The position numbers and the translations under genes were made by a program. Positions 1-8,518 of a stretch of DNA of 64,000 nucleotides are shown piece after piece (position 1 is the first letter of the stretch; every line of letters begins with the position of its first letter). The notes beneath the pieces are model-generated. The model searched no databases, was not told the origin of the DNA, and saw only the letters and a list, made by a program, of their open reading frames with translations. The stretch covers positions 156,848-220,847 of the forward strand of contig NZ_JASSVM010000006.1 in assembly GCF_030541005.1 (NCBI RefSeq). The letters run 5' to 3'. This DNA is from Marinobacter sp. SS5-14b. GTDB taxonomy: Bacteria > Pseudomonadota > Gammaproteobacteria > Pseudomonadales > Oleiphilaceae.

Positions 1-1
1 G

Positions 2-955
2 ATGGCCGCGCAGCTTGGTGTAGAGGTTCGCACGTTCAGCACGGTGACCGGTATTGATACCGAGGCTCATGAGCTGGTGCTAGGCGATCAACGGCTCGGC
101 TATAGCAAGCTGGTGCTTGCCTGGGGTGCGGATGTTATTCGGCTGGGGTTGGCGGGTGATGGTCAGGATCATGTTCACTCGATCAACGACCTGATGGATT
201 ATCGGGCGTTCCGCACAGCGCTTGAGGGTGGTCAGCGGGTCGCTATCATGGGTGCCGGTCTCATCGGCTGTGAATTTGCCAATGACTTGCGTATCGGCGG
301 TTATGAGGTGGATGTGATTGCTCCGGACACCGCGGTTATGCCGAGCCTGCTTCCCGGGGCGGCGGCCAATGCCGTGCAGCATGAGCTGGCGGAGCTGGGA
401 GTAAGATTTCACCTGGGTACCGTGGTTGAACGAGTCGATCGTTGCGAGCGTGGTGTCAGGCTTACCCTTGGTAATGGTGAAACGCTTGATGCTGACCTGG
501 TGGTTTCAGCGGTGGGCTTGCGTCCGCGTGTTGAGCTTGCCAGGGCCGCCGGTATCGAGGTTGGCCGGGGCATTCAGGTGAATCGGGCACTGGAAACGTC
601 GGCGCCGGATGTGTTTGCACTCGGTGACTGTGCCGAAGTGGATGGTCAGGTGTTGCTGTATGTGCTGCCGCTGATGGCGTGTGCCCGGGCTCTGGCGAAA
701 ACCCTGACCGGAGAACGAACCGACGTCCGATACGGCACTATGCCGGTGATGATTAAAACCCCTTGTTGCCCTACGGCCGTTTGCCCACCGCCTGCCGGAG
801 TAGAAGGTGAATGGGTGGTTGAGCAGGAAGGCTCTGACGTGAAGGCGTTGTTCAACTCGCCCTCCGGTGAAGTGCTCGGTTTTGCCGTAACTGGCCGGTT
901 TGCTGTTGAAAAACAGGCTCTAGCGAAAGAAGTCCCGCCTATCCACCAGGATTGA
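2..955 (+). CDS. rubB: Rubredoxin-NAD(+) reductase, 5'-truncated by the window edge
   Basis: FAD/NAD-dependent reductase that passes electrons from NADH to rubredoxin, which feeds alkane hydroxylases. About 317 residues are visible. The family is about 380-390 long, so the N-terminal FAD GxGxxG segment lies off the left edge and the first ATG is probably internal. Seen: the NAD-binding GxGxxG within MGAGLIGCEFAND (about residues 83-95) and the second FAD motif ALGDCAE (about 206-212). The C-terminal region resembles RubB as I remember it. A hairpin followed by a T-rich run comes right after the stop. A rubredoxin gene probably lies to the left; this is inference. Confidence 0.85.
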   Translation: MAAQLGVEVRTFSTVTGIDTEAHELVLGDQRLGYSKLVLAWGADVIRLGLAGDGQDHVHSINDLMDYRAFRTALEGGQRVAIMGAGLIGCEFANDLRIGGYEVDVIAPDTAVMPSLLPGAAANAVQHELAELGVRFHLGTVVERVDRCERGVRLTLGNGETLDADLVVSAVGLRPRVELARAAGIEVGRGIQVNRALETSAPDVFALGDCAEVDGQVLLYVLPLMACARALAKTLTGERTDVRYGTMPVMIKTPCCPTAVCPPPAGVEGEWVVEQEGSDVKALFNSPSGEVLGFAVTGRFAVEKQALAKEVPPIHQD

Positions 956-961
956 GTAAGC

Positions 962-1000
962 GCCGCCAGGCCTGCTGTTCTGGCGGCTCCTTTCTTTTCT
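962..1000 (+). terminator. Rho-independent terminator after rubredoxin reductase
   Basis: A perfect 8-bp stem, GCCGCCAG at 962-969 with CTGGCGGC at 980-987, is followed by a T-rich stretch (TCCTTTCTTTTCT). It starts 7 nt after the rubB stop and points along the + strand. Confidence 0.65.
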
Positions 1001-1093
1001 GTTCAGCGTTGCGAAATTTTCTCGCCTGGGGTAAAACCATTCGTAAGCTAAGGAGCTGTTCACAGGCTCCCGGATAACGCAACAGGAGCTGGC

Positions 1094-1954
1094 ATGCTAG
1101 AGGTAACCCGAAAACTGGTGGAATTACTGGATTTGTCACCGATTGGAGATGACCACTTCCAGGGTGACAGTGAAGATCTGGGTTTCCCCCACGTCTTTGG
1201 TGGCCAGGTGCTTGGCCAGGCCTTAATGGCGGCCAGCCGAACCGTTGAAGACCGGTTGTGTCACTCTTTGCACGCCTATTTCCTGCGCCCGGGCAATCAC
1301 AGTATGCCCATTGATTATGAGGTGCAGCGGGTTCGGGATGGTGGCACGTTTTCGGTTCGCAGGGTAATTGCGCGCCAGGATGGCAAGGAGATTCTGACCG
1401 GCTCCATGTCGTTTCAGATTGCCGAAGAAGGCATGAGCCACCAGCTGGACATGCCTGCTGCGCCAGATCCGGATACCCTGCGATCTGAGCAGGACTGGGG
1501 CAACCTGATTGCTGACAAAGTGCCGGAAAAGATGCGCGACATGCTCACGCGGGATCGTCCTATCGAGATCCGGCCGGTTGACCCGGTGAACCCCTTCAAG
1601 CCGGAAAAGCGTCCGCCGCATCGCCAGAACTGGTTCCGGGCGGCAGGGCCGTTGCCGGATGATCCCGTTCTGCACCGGTGCCTTCTCACCTACGCTTCAG
1701 ACTTCAGTTTTCTGGGTACCTCGCTGAACCCCCATGGCCGTACGTTCATGAGCAAGAATATGCAGGTGGCCAGTCTGGATCATGCCATCTGGTTCCATCG
1801 GGATTTTCGTATGGATGACTGGCTTCTGTATGACAAGGACAGCCCGAGTGCCTCCAGTGGGCGAGGCTTCAATCGGGGCAACTTCTTCACGCGGGATGGT
1901 GTGCTGGTGGCTTCAACCACTCAGGAAGCGTTGATTCGCGAGCGGCAAGGCTGA
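1094..1954 (+). CDS. tesB: Acyl-CoA thioesterase II
   Basis: Hydrolyses medium- and long-chain acyl-CoA to free fatty acid and CoA in the cytoplasm. The 286 residues match the length of E. coli TesB and form a tandem hotdog fold: VFGGQVLGQAL near residue 35 and YASDFSFLGT near 200. The catalytic Asp (SDF) and the C-terminal Gln (STTQEA) are present; the position of the E. coli catalytic Thr appears as Ser in VASLDH, a conservative change. AGGAG precedes the ATG. The 3' end overlaps the convergent EAL gene by 34 bp. Confidence 0.92.
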   Translation: MLEVTRKLVELLDLSPIGDDHFQGDSEDLGFPHVFGGQVLGQALMAASRTVEDRLCHSLHAYFLRPGNHSMPIDYEVQRVRDGGTFSVRRVIARQDGKEILTGSMSFQIAEEGMSHQLDMPAAPDPDTLRSEQDWGNLIADKVPEKMRDMLTRDRPIEIRPVDPVNPFKPEKRPPHRQNWFRAAGPLPDDPVLHRCLLTYASDFSFLGTSLNPHGRTFMSKNMQVASLDHAIWFHRDFRMDDWLLYDKDSPSASSGRGFNRGNFFTRDGVLVASTTQEALIRERQG

Positions 1955-4467
1955 CCGGCCAGCCATTCAATCATTTCGTCAAATGGCATCGGCCGGGCCA
2001 GAAAGTATCCCTGGATCTGGTCGCAGCCCATTTTGGCGAGCAGGTTGAGGGTTTCCTCGTTCTCTACCCCTTCGGCAACAACGGTATAACCCAGGCTGTG
2101 GCACATATCGATGGTGGTTTGCACAATCACTCTGTCCTGCTCACGCTCAGGAAGTTCGGTGACCAGGGATCGATCGATCTTGATCTCGCTGGCGGGCAAC
2201 TGCTTGATGTAGGACAGCGACGAGTAGCCTGAGCCAAAATCGTCAATCGACAGAGGGATGCCCGCATCGTTCAGCGAATTCAGTGCTTTCAGTGAGTTGA
2301 CCGGATCCTGCATCATGGAGGTTTCCGTTACTTCGAAGGTGATGGCGCCGATGTGGGAGTGGTAGCTCTTCATCAGGCGTTGAACGAATACCGCAAAATC
2401 CGGCTCTCGCAGATTGTTGGGGGAGATGTTCACCGCAATGCCCGCAAAATGGCCGAGCTCCATAAGCCGGCTTCTCAGCTCCAGGGCTTCTTGCAGTACC
2501 CAGCGGGTGAGAGGTTTGATCAGCCCGGTTTGTTCTGCAAGCGCAATTATTTCATCCGCCCGGATCGGCTGTTCACGGCCTGGCCAGCGGATAAGAGCTT
2601 CAAACCCCGCTATTTCCCAGGTTTTAAGGTTCAGTTTCGGTTGCAGGAACAGCGTCAGCCCTTTGTTGTCGATGGCCCGGCGCAGTTCTGAAACCAGGGT
2701 GAGCCGGTCGGCACTGAAAGAGTCTCTGGACGGTTTGTAGTAAGAAATGCCCCGCTCCCGCGCGCGATCGGAGCCTTCCGCAATGACGGCCCGACGAATC
2801 AGTATGTTGGCGTCTGTGCCATGGTCCGGGTAGATGGCAACCCCGAGTTGTGGTTGCAAGGGCACCTGCATGCCAAGAAAGTCGATCGGGTACCTGACTT
2901 CCTCAATGCTTCTGAGCACTCGCCGGGGAACGGCCTCGGCCAGGTCGGCATCGACCACGAAAGCAAAGGTCTGGGGGTCCAGGCTCGCAACATAGAAATC
3001 ATGCTGATCGGTCTGCTCCAGCGGCAACGCGCCAGGCACATCTCGAATCACCGCGTTGTAGTGTTTGGAGGCTAACTCAAGAATTCGGTCGGTGTTGCGG
3101 TGCCCGAGGGTTTTGGTGACCGGGTAAAGGTTGTTGAGGTGGATAATCACCACGCCATAGCGCCCGGCAGTGCTGCTGTGTATCAGTTCTTTCAGGCGCA
3201 TCTCAAAGCTGCTGCGATTGGGAAGGCCGGTCAGCGGGTGGTGCAGAGCCTGGTCCATTAACCGAAGTTCTGCCGCGCGGCGGGCTTCCAGGGCTTTGAG
3301 TTCGGCCTCGCGAGACATCAGTTTGTCCTGGCGTTCGTGATAGATCCGGATGGCGAGGGCCAGGCTGAGCAGAATGGCTTCCAGCACCGAGCCGATCTGC
3401 ATGCCGTAGGCGGTCACAAAACTGTTGGGAACCAGCCCGTATTTGTTGGCTGCGGTCACCGCGCTGCCGAGCGTCAGCGCGCCCCAGGCCAGTGTGTAAT
3501 AGGCCGCCTGAGGGTTGCCTTTGAGCCACTGCAAAGGGCCGACAAAGGTCAGTAACAGGCAGCTGGGAATGGCCATGGCGACGGTAAGGCGACTCGCCGT
3601 GCTGTAGTCAGTAAAGAAGGAGGCCAGCACCAGCAGTACATTCAGTGCGATGGTGACAAGCAGTAATCGGTTCATTACCGGGCTGGTTTCTTTTAACCGC
3701 AAGAAGGCCCGTGAAAACAGCAGCGAGAAGGTCACGGCCAGGGGCACGATAAGTAACATGGCCATATTCTGAATGGCTGGAAGGCCCGGCCACAGGAACT
3801 GATAGGTGCTGCCATTAAGGCTACCAACCAGCAATAGATAGCCAAAGGTTGAAAGCACATAAAGCAGATAGACCGATTCGCGCAGCGCCAGAAACACAAA
3901 CAGATTGAAACAGATGACGGTCAGCAGAATGCCGTAGTAACCGGCGTGAAGGTGCGTTTCGATGGAGGCCTTTTCAAAAAAACTCAGGTTGCTCCAAAGC
4001 TTCAACGGAACCTGCATGGCACCTTCGGTCTGCACTCGTATCAGTACTTGGAACTGCCCGTCAGGCGTCAGGTTGAGTGGAAACAGAAAGTGAGGGTGTT
4101 GCACGGGGCGTTCACGGAAAAACAAGCGGTCACCGGCGCTCTCGTGCTGCACGATCTGGCCACTCTCAAGCAGATAGATATCGATGTAATCCAAGGCTGG
4201 ATAACGGATTTCCAGAAGATTGACCAGCCCGGGATCGGTCACTTCAAAGCGCAACCAGATGTGGTCACGAATGTAGCCAAAGTTAGGGGTTTGTTCGGGG
4301 AGCCTCTGCCATTGCGTCGATGCCAGGGCCTGATCGGGTGTCAGCGCTGAATCCGAAGCGACCCGGAGATACTCCATGGGCGGAATATAGGAGGATCTCG
4401 CGGCAAGTGCCGAAGTTGATATTGCCAGCAGCAGTAACAAAACTGCCAGGAGTCGGGCTGGTTTCAT
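1921..4467 (-). CDS. 7TM-DISM sensor with degenerate GGDEF and intact EAL domain (c-di-GMP phosphodiesterase)
   Basis: Predicted inner-membrane enzyme that degrades cyclic di-GMP in response to an extracytoplasmic signal. Domains in order: signal peptide (about 1-25), periplasmic 7TMR-DISMED2-like region (about 30-170), seven-helix 7TM-DISM block (about 175-375), coiled linker, GGDEF-type domain (about 405-580), EAL domain (about 595-840). The GGDEF site is lost (SLDPQTF), so cyclase activity is unlikely. The EAL domain keeps its key residues: [40 protein letters not shown] and QGY. The ATG at 4467 is chosen over a GTG at 4476. The 3' end overlaps convergent tesB. Confidence 0.85.
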   Translation of the reverse strand: MKPARLLAVLLLLLAISTSALAARSSYIPPMEYLRVASDSALTPDQALASTQWQRLPEQTPNFGYIRDHIWLRFEVTDPGLVNLLEIRYPALDYIDIYLLESGQIVQHESAGDRLFFRERPVQHPHFLFPLNLTPDGQFQVLIRVQTEGAMQVPLKLWSNLSFFEKASIETHLHAGYYGILLTVICFNLFVFLALRESVYLLYVLSTFGYLLLVGSLNGSTYQFLWPGLPAIQNMAMLLIVPLAVTFSLLFSRAFLRLKETSPVMNRLLLVTIALNVLLVLASFFTDYSTASRLTVAMAIPSCLLLTFVGPLQWLKGNPQAAYYTLAWGALTLGSAVTAANKYGLVPNSFVTAYGMQIGSVLEAILLSLALAIRIYHERQDKLMSREAELKALEARRAAELRLMDQALHHPLTGLPNRSSFEMRLKELIHSSTAGRYGVVIIHLNNLYPVTKTLGHRNTDRILELASKHYNAVIRDVPGALPLEQTDQHDFYVASLDPQTFAFVVDADLAEAVPRRVLRSIEEVRYPIDFLGMQVPLQPQLGVAIYPDHGTDANILIRRAVIAEGSDRARERGISYYKPSRDSFSADRLTLVSELRRAIDNKGLTLFLQPKLNLKTWEIAGFEALIRWPGREQPIRADEIIALAEQTGLIKPLTRWVLQEALELRSRLMELGHFAGIAVNISPNNLREPDFAVFVQRLMKSYHSHIGAITFEVTETSMMQDPVNSLKALNSLNDAGIPLSIDDFGSGYSSLSYIKQLPASEIKIDRSLVTELPEREQDRVIVQTTIDMCHSLGYTVVAEGVENEETLNLLAKMGCDQIQGYFLARPMPFDEMIEWLAGQPCRSRINAS

Positions 4468-4574
4468 TAGAGTCACGCGTTACCGTTATTATCATTCTGA
4501 CTTGAGTATGGCCTGTCGCCGGAGGCGGCTCAAGCGGCAATGCAAAGAGTTTTGGTAACTTGTGTAAGTATTGG

Positions 4575-5021
4575 TCAAATCCCGTTAATCCATTGTCTTG
4601 CCCATTGCAGTGCTTCGATTTCGGGCTCCAGGGTTTCCAGCGCATCGATCCGGAGGGTGTCTCCTACCTTTCGGGCAGAGGTTTCGTAGAGTGCTTCTTC
4701 CATCAGATCACCAGCGCCGCAAAAGGTATCACCGTAAGAGCTGTCGCCCAGAACGATCACGCCAAAAGGGCGCCCTGGTTGCTGGGGCAACTGATCTCTG
4801 AGCGCCATGTAGAAAGGCAGCAGGTTGGGCGGCACTTCTCCCTGACCCGTCGTGGAGGTGCATATCAGGAGTGCATCGTTGTTGCCGGTGATGTCTTCAA
4901 GGACAGGATTCTCCAGCACCGTTACCTGGTGCCCCTCCTGCTCCATTTCCTGTTTGATTTTGCGTGCGGTCAGCAGGGCGCCGCCGTAGACGCTTCCGGT
5001 CAATATGCGAATAGATGCCAT
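4575..5021 (-). CDS. Flavodoxin domain protein, MioC/YqcA type
   Basis: Small FMN-binding electron-transfer protein of 148 residues, close to MioC and YqcA in size. The phosphate-binding loop GSVYGGA is at about residues 9-15. The later FMN-contacting segments CTSTTGQGEVP (about 54-64) and VLGDSSYGDTFCGAG (about 90-104) are typical of short-chain flavodoxins. It reads in the same direction as the EAL gene 107 bp downstream and follows the diguanylate cyclase gene by about 70 bp. The electron partner cannot be told from sequence. MioC versus YqcA is not resolved. Confidence 0.82.
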   Translation of the reverse strand: MASIRILTGSVYGGALLTARKIKQEMEQEGHQVTVLENPVLEDITGNNDALLICTSTTGQGEVPPNLLPFYMALRDQLPQQPGRPFGVIVLGDSSYGDTFCGAGDLMEEALYETSARKVGDTLRIDALETLEPEIEALQWARQWINGI

Positions 5022-5091
5022 GTTACTGCCTGTGCCAGAGGTGATGAGCGTGTTTCAAGGCGAGTGATGATAGCGGCGGGCCATGCCGGGC

Positions 5092-6189
5092 TCAAGCGGA
5101 GGGTGTTGTGTCGGCGTCCTGGCTGCGAACCCGGGGGGCGATCCGGTTCCGGCCATCTTGTTTGGCGCTGTAAAGCTGGATGTCGGCGAGTTTCAGCAGT
5201 TCGTCAACGGAGCCCGCCTTCGAGATCGAGCAGACACCGGCACTGATGGTGACCGGCATGAGCGCGTCCTGGTGACGGAACTCCGTGCGGGCGACTTCTG
5301 ATCTAAGACGCTCTGCCAGCGCGAGTGCCTGCAGTAATGTGGTGTCGGGCAGCAGGAGCAGAAATTCCTCTCCGCCCCAGCGGGCGGCGACATCGGTCTG
5401 GCGGATGATGCCCCGGGTCAGGTCGGCGAAGCGTTGAAGCACGATATCGCCAGCGTCATGGCCATAGTTGTCGTTAATTTGTTTGAACAGGTCCAGGTCA
5501 ATCAGAGCGACTGAGAAATGATGCCCCGATCTCTGGAAACGCAAGTACTCCGCATTCAGGCGATTCTGCATTTCCCTGCGGTTGGCGAGCCCGGTTAACT
5601 CGTCGGTTCGGGCCGCATGCTCGTGGGCCCGCGCAAAGGCTTCCAGTTTGGTGCGGGCTTTCAGTCTGCCTGCCTCCAGTACGAAGCAGAAAATGGCTTC
5701 AAACGTGAGGGTGACGAAAAAGCGTATTTTGAAGTCGGTGCTGTACTGAGCGGAAACGCCAGGCAGATCTGGAAACTGGAAAACAACGATCGCCAGCAGG
5801 TAACAGAAAAGCAGAATGGCCACGCCGCCTTTGAGGCTGGTCAGGAAGAACAGCAGGGGTGGTAGCACGTAAAACCAGAGTGGCCCGGTGCTGCTTTCTC
5901 CTCCCGAAGCGATCAGATAGGTGAACAGCAAAGCGACCACGGTGAGCAGTCCCGTTTTTTGAATCTCCCGGTTCCTGGTCCACGCAAACCAGGCCATGTT
6001 TGCCAGAACCGGCACATTGAACAGCCACAGTATCCACGCATGAAAGTAATGCTCGGAATACCAGGCTTTGATGCCAATGCCGGTCAGGCACACCAGCGCC
6101 ATAGCCGACAGGCCCGTGAGCAGACGGGAGACCTGCCGCGCTTCGTGCTCGCTGGACATGGCTGGAGTTGGCTGGGCGTGTTCGGTCAT
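5092..6189 (-). CDS. Membrane-bound diguanylate cyclase (GGDEF)
   Basis: Synthesises c-di-GMP from two GTP. The 365 residues hold an N-terminal membrane block of about six helices (about 25-180), a short coiled linker, and a C-terminal GGDEF domain (about 190-350). The active site is the intact variant GGEEF (about 270), after DELTGLANRREM and IDLDLFKQINDNYGHDAGD. I see no clear RxxD inhibitory site before GGEEF. With the neighbouring EAL-only enzyme it forms an opposing pair for the same messenger. The ATG at 6189 is assumed, as no strong ribosome site precedes it. It diverges from pit across 188 bp. Confidence 0.85.
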   Translation of the reverse strand: MTEHAQPTPAMSSEHEARQVSRLLTGLSAMALVCLTGIGIKAWYSEHYFHAWILWLFNVPVLANMAWFAWTRNREIQKTGLLTVVALLFTYLIASGGESSTGPLWFYVLPPLLFFLTSLKGGVAILLFCYLLAIVVFQFPDLPGVSAQYSTDFKIRFFVTLTFEAIFCFVLEAGRLKARTKLEAFARAHEHAARTDELTGLANRREMQNRLNAEYLRFQRSGHHFSVALIDLDLFKQINDNYGHDAGDIVLQRFADLTRGIIRQTDVAARWGGEEFLLLLPDTTLLQALALAERLRSEVARTEFRHQDALMPVTISAGVCSISKAGSVDELLKLADIQLYSAKQDGRNRIAPRVRSQDADTTPSA

Positions 6190-6377
6190 TTAGTGTTGCA
6201 CTTTTTGACATATTTCCTCTAAGTATGCGCCAAAAATACTCAGGATTGGAGCCTAAACTGACGACAATGTGAAGCACGGCCTATACTGCAGTTTGTTTCA
6301 ATTTGATGGCAAAAAATTTATAGTTTGCGCCCAACGACCTGTCGACCCCATTCTGTTTACAAGAGAACATAGCGCTT

Positions 6378-7943
6378 ATGGCCCGTTCCACCAGCTTCCT
6401 GGATACTCTTCTCAGCAGCCCCTCCACGGAAAGGTACAGGGTTGGTTTAAGTGTGTTATTCCTGCTGGGTGTCTGGCTGACCGTCGGATCCTTCAGCCAG
6501 GGGTTGCCCAACAGCATGCTTCTGATGGCCGCGGCTGTCATTGGTGGTTATATGGCCATCAACATTGGTGCTAATGATGTCGCCAATAACGTGGGCCCGG
6601 CGGTAGGTTCCGGTGCGCTTTCCCTCGGTGCTGCGGTGGTACTGGCTGCTATTTTTGAGGCGTCAGGCGCGCTCATTGCGGGCGGCGATGTCGTTTCCAC
6701 GATCAAGGGAGGCATTATTGATCCGACCACCCTTGAAGATCCCAGGGCGTTCGTGTGGTTGATGACAGCCGCACTGCTGGCGGGTGCGCTGTGGCTTAAT
6801 CTGGCCACCTGGATGGGCGCGCCGGTTTCGACCACGCACTCCATCGTTGGCGGCGTGCTGGGCGCCGGTATCGCAGCCGGTGGCTGGGCCATCGCAGACT
6901 GGAACGTCATGGGTAAGATTGTGGCAAGCTGGGTGATTTCACCGGTGCTTGGCGGCGTTCTGGCGGCTTTGTTTCTGTATGCCATCAAGAGAACCGTTCT
7001 CTACCGCCAGGATCTGGTTTCCTCTGCCCGCACGTTTGTGCCCTGGCTGGTGGCCATTATGGCCTGGGCATTCGCCACCTACCTGATGGTCAAGGGCGTA
7101 AAAAAGATTGTCAAAGTGGACATGATTGAGGCCACCGGGATTGGTTTCGCCGTTGCTGCAGTGGTGTTTTTCGTCATGCGCACAGTGGTAAGTCGTCGCG
7201 CCGCGACCATGGAAAACAGTGCTGCAGGGGTGAACTCCCTGTTCACCTGGCCACTGATCTTTGCTGCGGCGCTGTTGAGCTTTGCCCACGGCGCCAACGA
7301 TGTAGCAAACGCCATTGGCCCCCTGGCTGCAATTAATGACGCCATTCAGGCCGGTGGTGGGGTGGTGACCTCAGCCAGGATTCCTTTGTGGGTGATGCTG
7401 GTCGGTGCCATCGGGCTGGCTGTTGGCTTGATGCTGTTCGGACCGCGCCTGATCAAAACCGTCGGCAGTGAAATCACCGAGCTCGACAAGACCCGGGCTT
7501 TCTGTATCGCTTTGTCTGCCGCGTTAACTGTCATTGTCGCCTCTCAGTTGGGCCTGCCGGTCAGCTCTACGCACATCGCAATCGGTGGTGTGTTTGGTGT
7601 TGGCTTCTTGCGGGAGTACCTGAAATCTAACTATGCGACTCAGCTGCACAAGATCATTGAACACCATGATCCGGCTGAACAGGAGCGTCTGAAGCCGTTC
7701 CTGGATGATTTCCGCAATGCTTCTGTGGAAGAGATGGAGTACCTGCTGAAGCAGGCGAAAAAGAAGAAGCAGCAGGTGCCGTTGTCCAAATCCGAGCGTA
7801 AGCGTCTGAAGAAGATCTACAAGGAAGAGATGGTCAAGCGTTCCCACCTGTTCCGCATCGCCGCAGCCTGGATTATTACAGTTCCTGCTTCGGCCTTGAT
7901 GGCTGCGTTCTTGTTCTTTGCGCTTCGGGGTTTGATGGTTTAG
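6378..7943 (+). CDS. pit: Inorganic phosphate transporter, PiT family
   Basis: Low-affinity phosphate (or metal-phosphate)/proton symporter in the inner membrane. The 521 residues carry both PiT signature repeats, GANDVANNVGPAVGSG (about residues 64-79) and HGANDVANAIGPL (about 303-315). These define two inverted halves of the transporter, with about ten to twelve hydrophobic helices. A long lysine-rich cytoplasmic loop (about 435-495, with KKKKQQ and SKSERKRLKK) precedes the last helix. No phoU homologue lies next to it. A short GC hairpin follows the stop. Confidence 0.92.
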   Translation: MARSTSFLDTLLSSPSTERYRVGLSVLFLLGVWLTVGSFSQGLPNSMLLMAAAVIGGYMAINIGANDVANNVGPAVGSGALSLGAAVVLAAIFEASGALIAGGDVVSTIKGGIIDPTTLEDPRAFVWLMTAALLAGALWLNLATWMGAPVSTTHSIVGGVLGAGIAAGGWAIADWNVMGKIVASWVISPVLGGVLAALFLYAIKRTVLYRQDLVSSARTFVPWLVAIMAWAFATYLMVKGVKKIVKVDMIEATGIGFAVAAVVFFVMRTVVSRRAATMENSAAGVNSLFTWPLIFAAALLSFAHGANDVANAIGPLAAINDAIQAGGGVVTSARIPLWVMLVGAIGLAVGLMLFGPRLIKTVGSEITELDKTRAFCIALSAALTVIVASQLGLPVSSTHIAIGGVFGVGFLREYLKSNYATQLHKIIEHHDPAEQERLKPFLDDFRNASVEEMEYLLKQAKKKKQQVPLSKSERKRLKKIYKEEMVKRSHLFRIAAAWIITVPASALMAAFLFFALRGLMV

Positions 7944-7949
7944 TCGCGG

Positions 7950-7971
7950 GCGGGGCTGGTTAGTGCCCCGC
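7950..7971 (+). terminator. GC hairpin after pit
   Basis: GCGGGGC (7950-7956) pairs perfectly with GCCCCGC (7965-7971), just downstream of the pit stop. Only a weak T-rich run (TTT) follows, so it may attenuate rather than terminate. Confidence 0.35.
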
Positions 7972-8046
7972 AGTTTGGCCATACTATAGGCATGATGTTG
8001 CGCGGGGCGCTTTGGCCCTGAAGCTATCCAATTTCGGGAGTAGGGA

Positions 8047-8313
8047 ATGAGTTCATCTGTTGAGAGTCATCAGGCCAAGATGATCGGAGAGCTGCGGGTT
8101 TTCATCAAGAAAGTTCTGAGCGACCCGACCATCGCCGTCAAGTCCATGGATATTGCCCGCAAGTACAAGAGCGAACCAAAAGCGGATGCCTTGATCGCGC
8201 GCGAGATCAGTGCCAACACCACGATTCGTATTCCGGAAAACTGGAGTGACGCGGACAAGATGTTTCTGGAGATCCTGCACGAGGTGCTGGATGACGAAGA
8301 GGCGCTTTACTGA
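8047..8313 (+). CDS. Small conserved-looking hypothetical protein, 88 aa
   Basis: I do not recognise this family. The ORF begins at an ATG with GGGAG about 8 nt upstream and encodes an acidic, soluble, mostly helical protein with no signal peptide, membrane segment or cysteines. The C-terminal half (about residues 60-88) is rich in Asp, Glu and Leu (WSDADKMFLEILHEVLDDEEAL). Codon use resembles the neighbours and the ribosome site is good, so it is probably real. It sits alone between pit and a long palindrome, convergent with the decarboxylase gene. Confidence 0.65.
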   Translation: MSSSVESHQAKMIGELRVFIKKVLSDPTIAVKSMDIARKYKSEPKADALIAREISANTTIRIPENWSDADKMFLEILHEVLDDEEALY

Positions 8314-8343
8314 GTCTGGCTTTGGAGTATTCAGGAGTAGGTT

Positions 8344-8450
8344 GGGGCTTGCGGGGCCCCTTTCCGAAACACGCTGTGAATACGTCCTTGTACGCTCTGC
8401 TCCGCCATCCATGGCTCCGCAAGGTTTCGGAAAGGGGCCCCGCAAGCCCC
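8344..8450. repeat. Long palindromic element, copy 1 (27-bp stem, 53-nt conserved loop)
   Basis: A perfect 27-bp inverted repeat (8344-8370 with 8424-8450) encloses a 53-nt loop (8371-8423). The loop differs by one base from that of copy 2 at 10794-10846, while the stem sequences are unrelated except for the innermost few bases. The loop has its own hairpin, GCCAT/ATGGC at 8404-8415. The element lies between the convergent 88-aa gene and panP and could stop transcription from both sides. Short ORFs crossing it are not taken as genes. Confidence 0.85.
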
Positions 8451-8518
8451 GCCTTCGGCTTCTTGCTGGGCCCGCAAATGCTCTAGGTTCTTGTGGCGAC
8501 AGAGCCTCTCAAGCTGAC

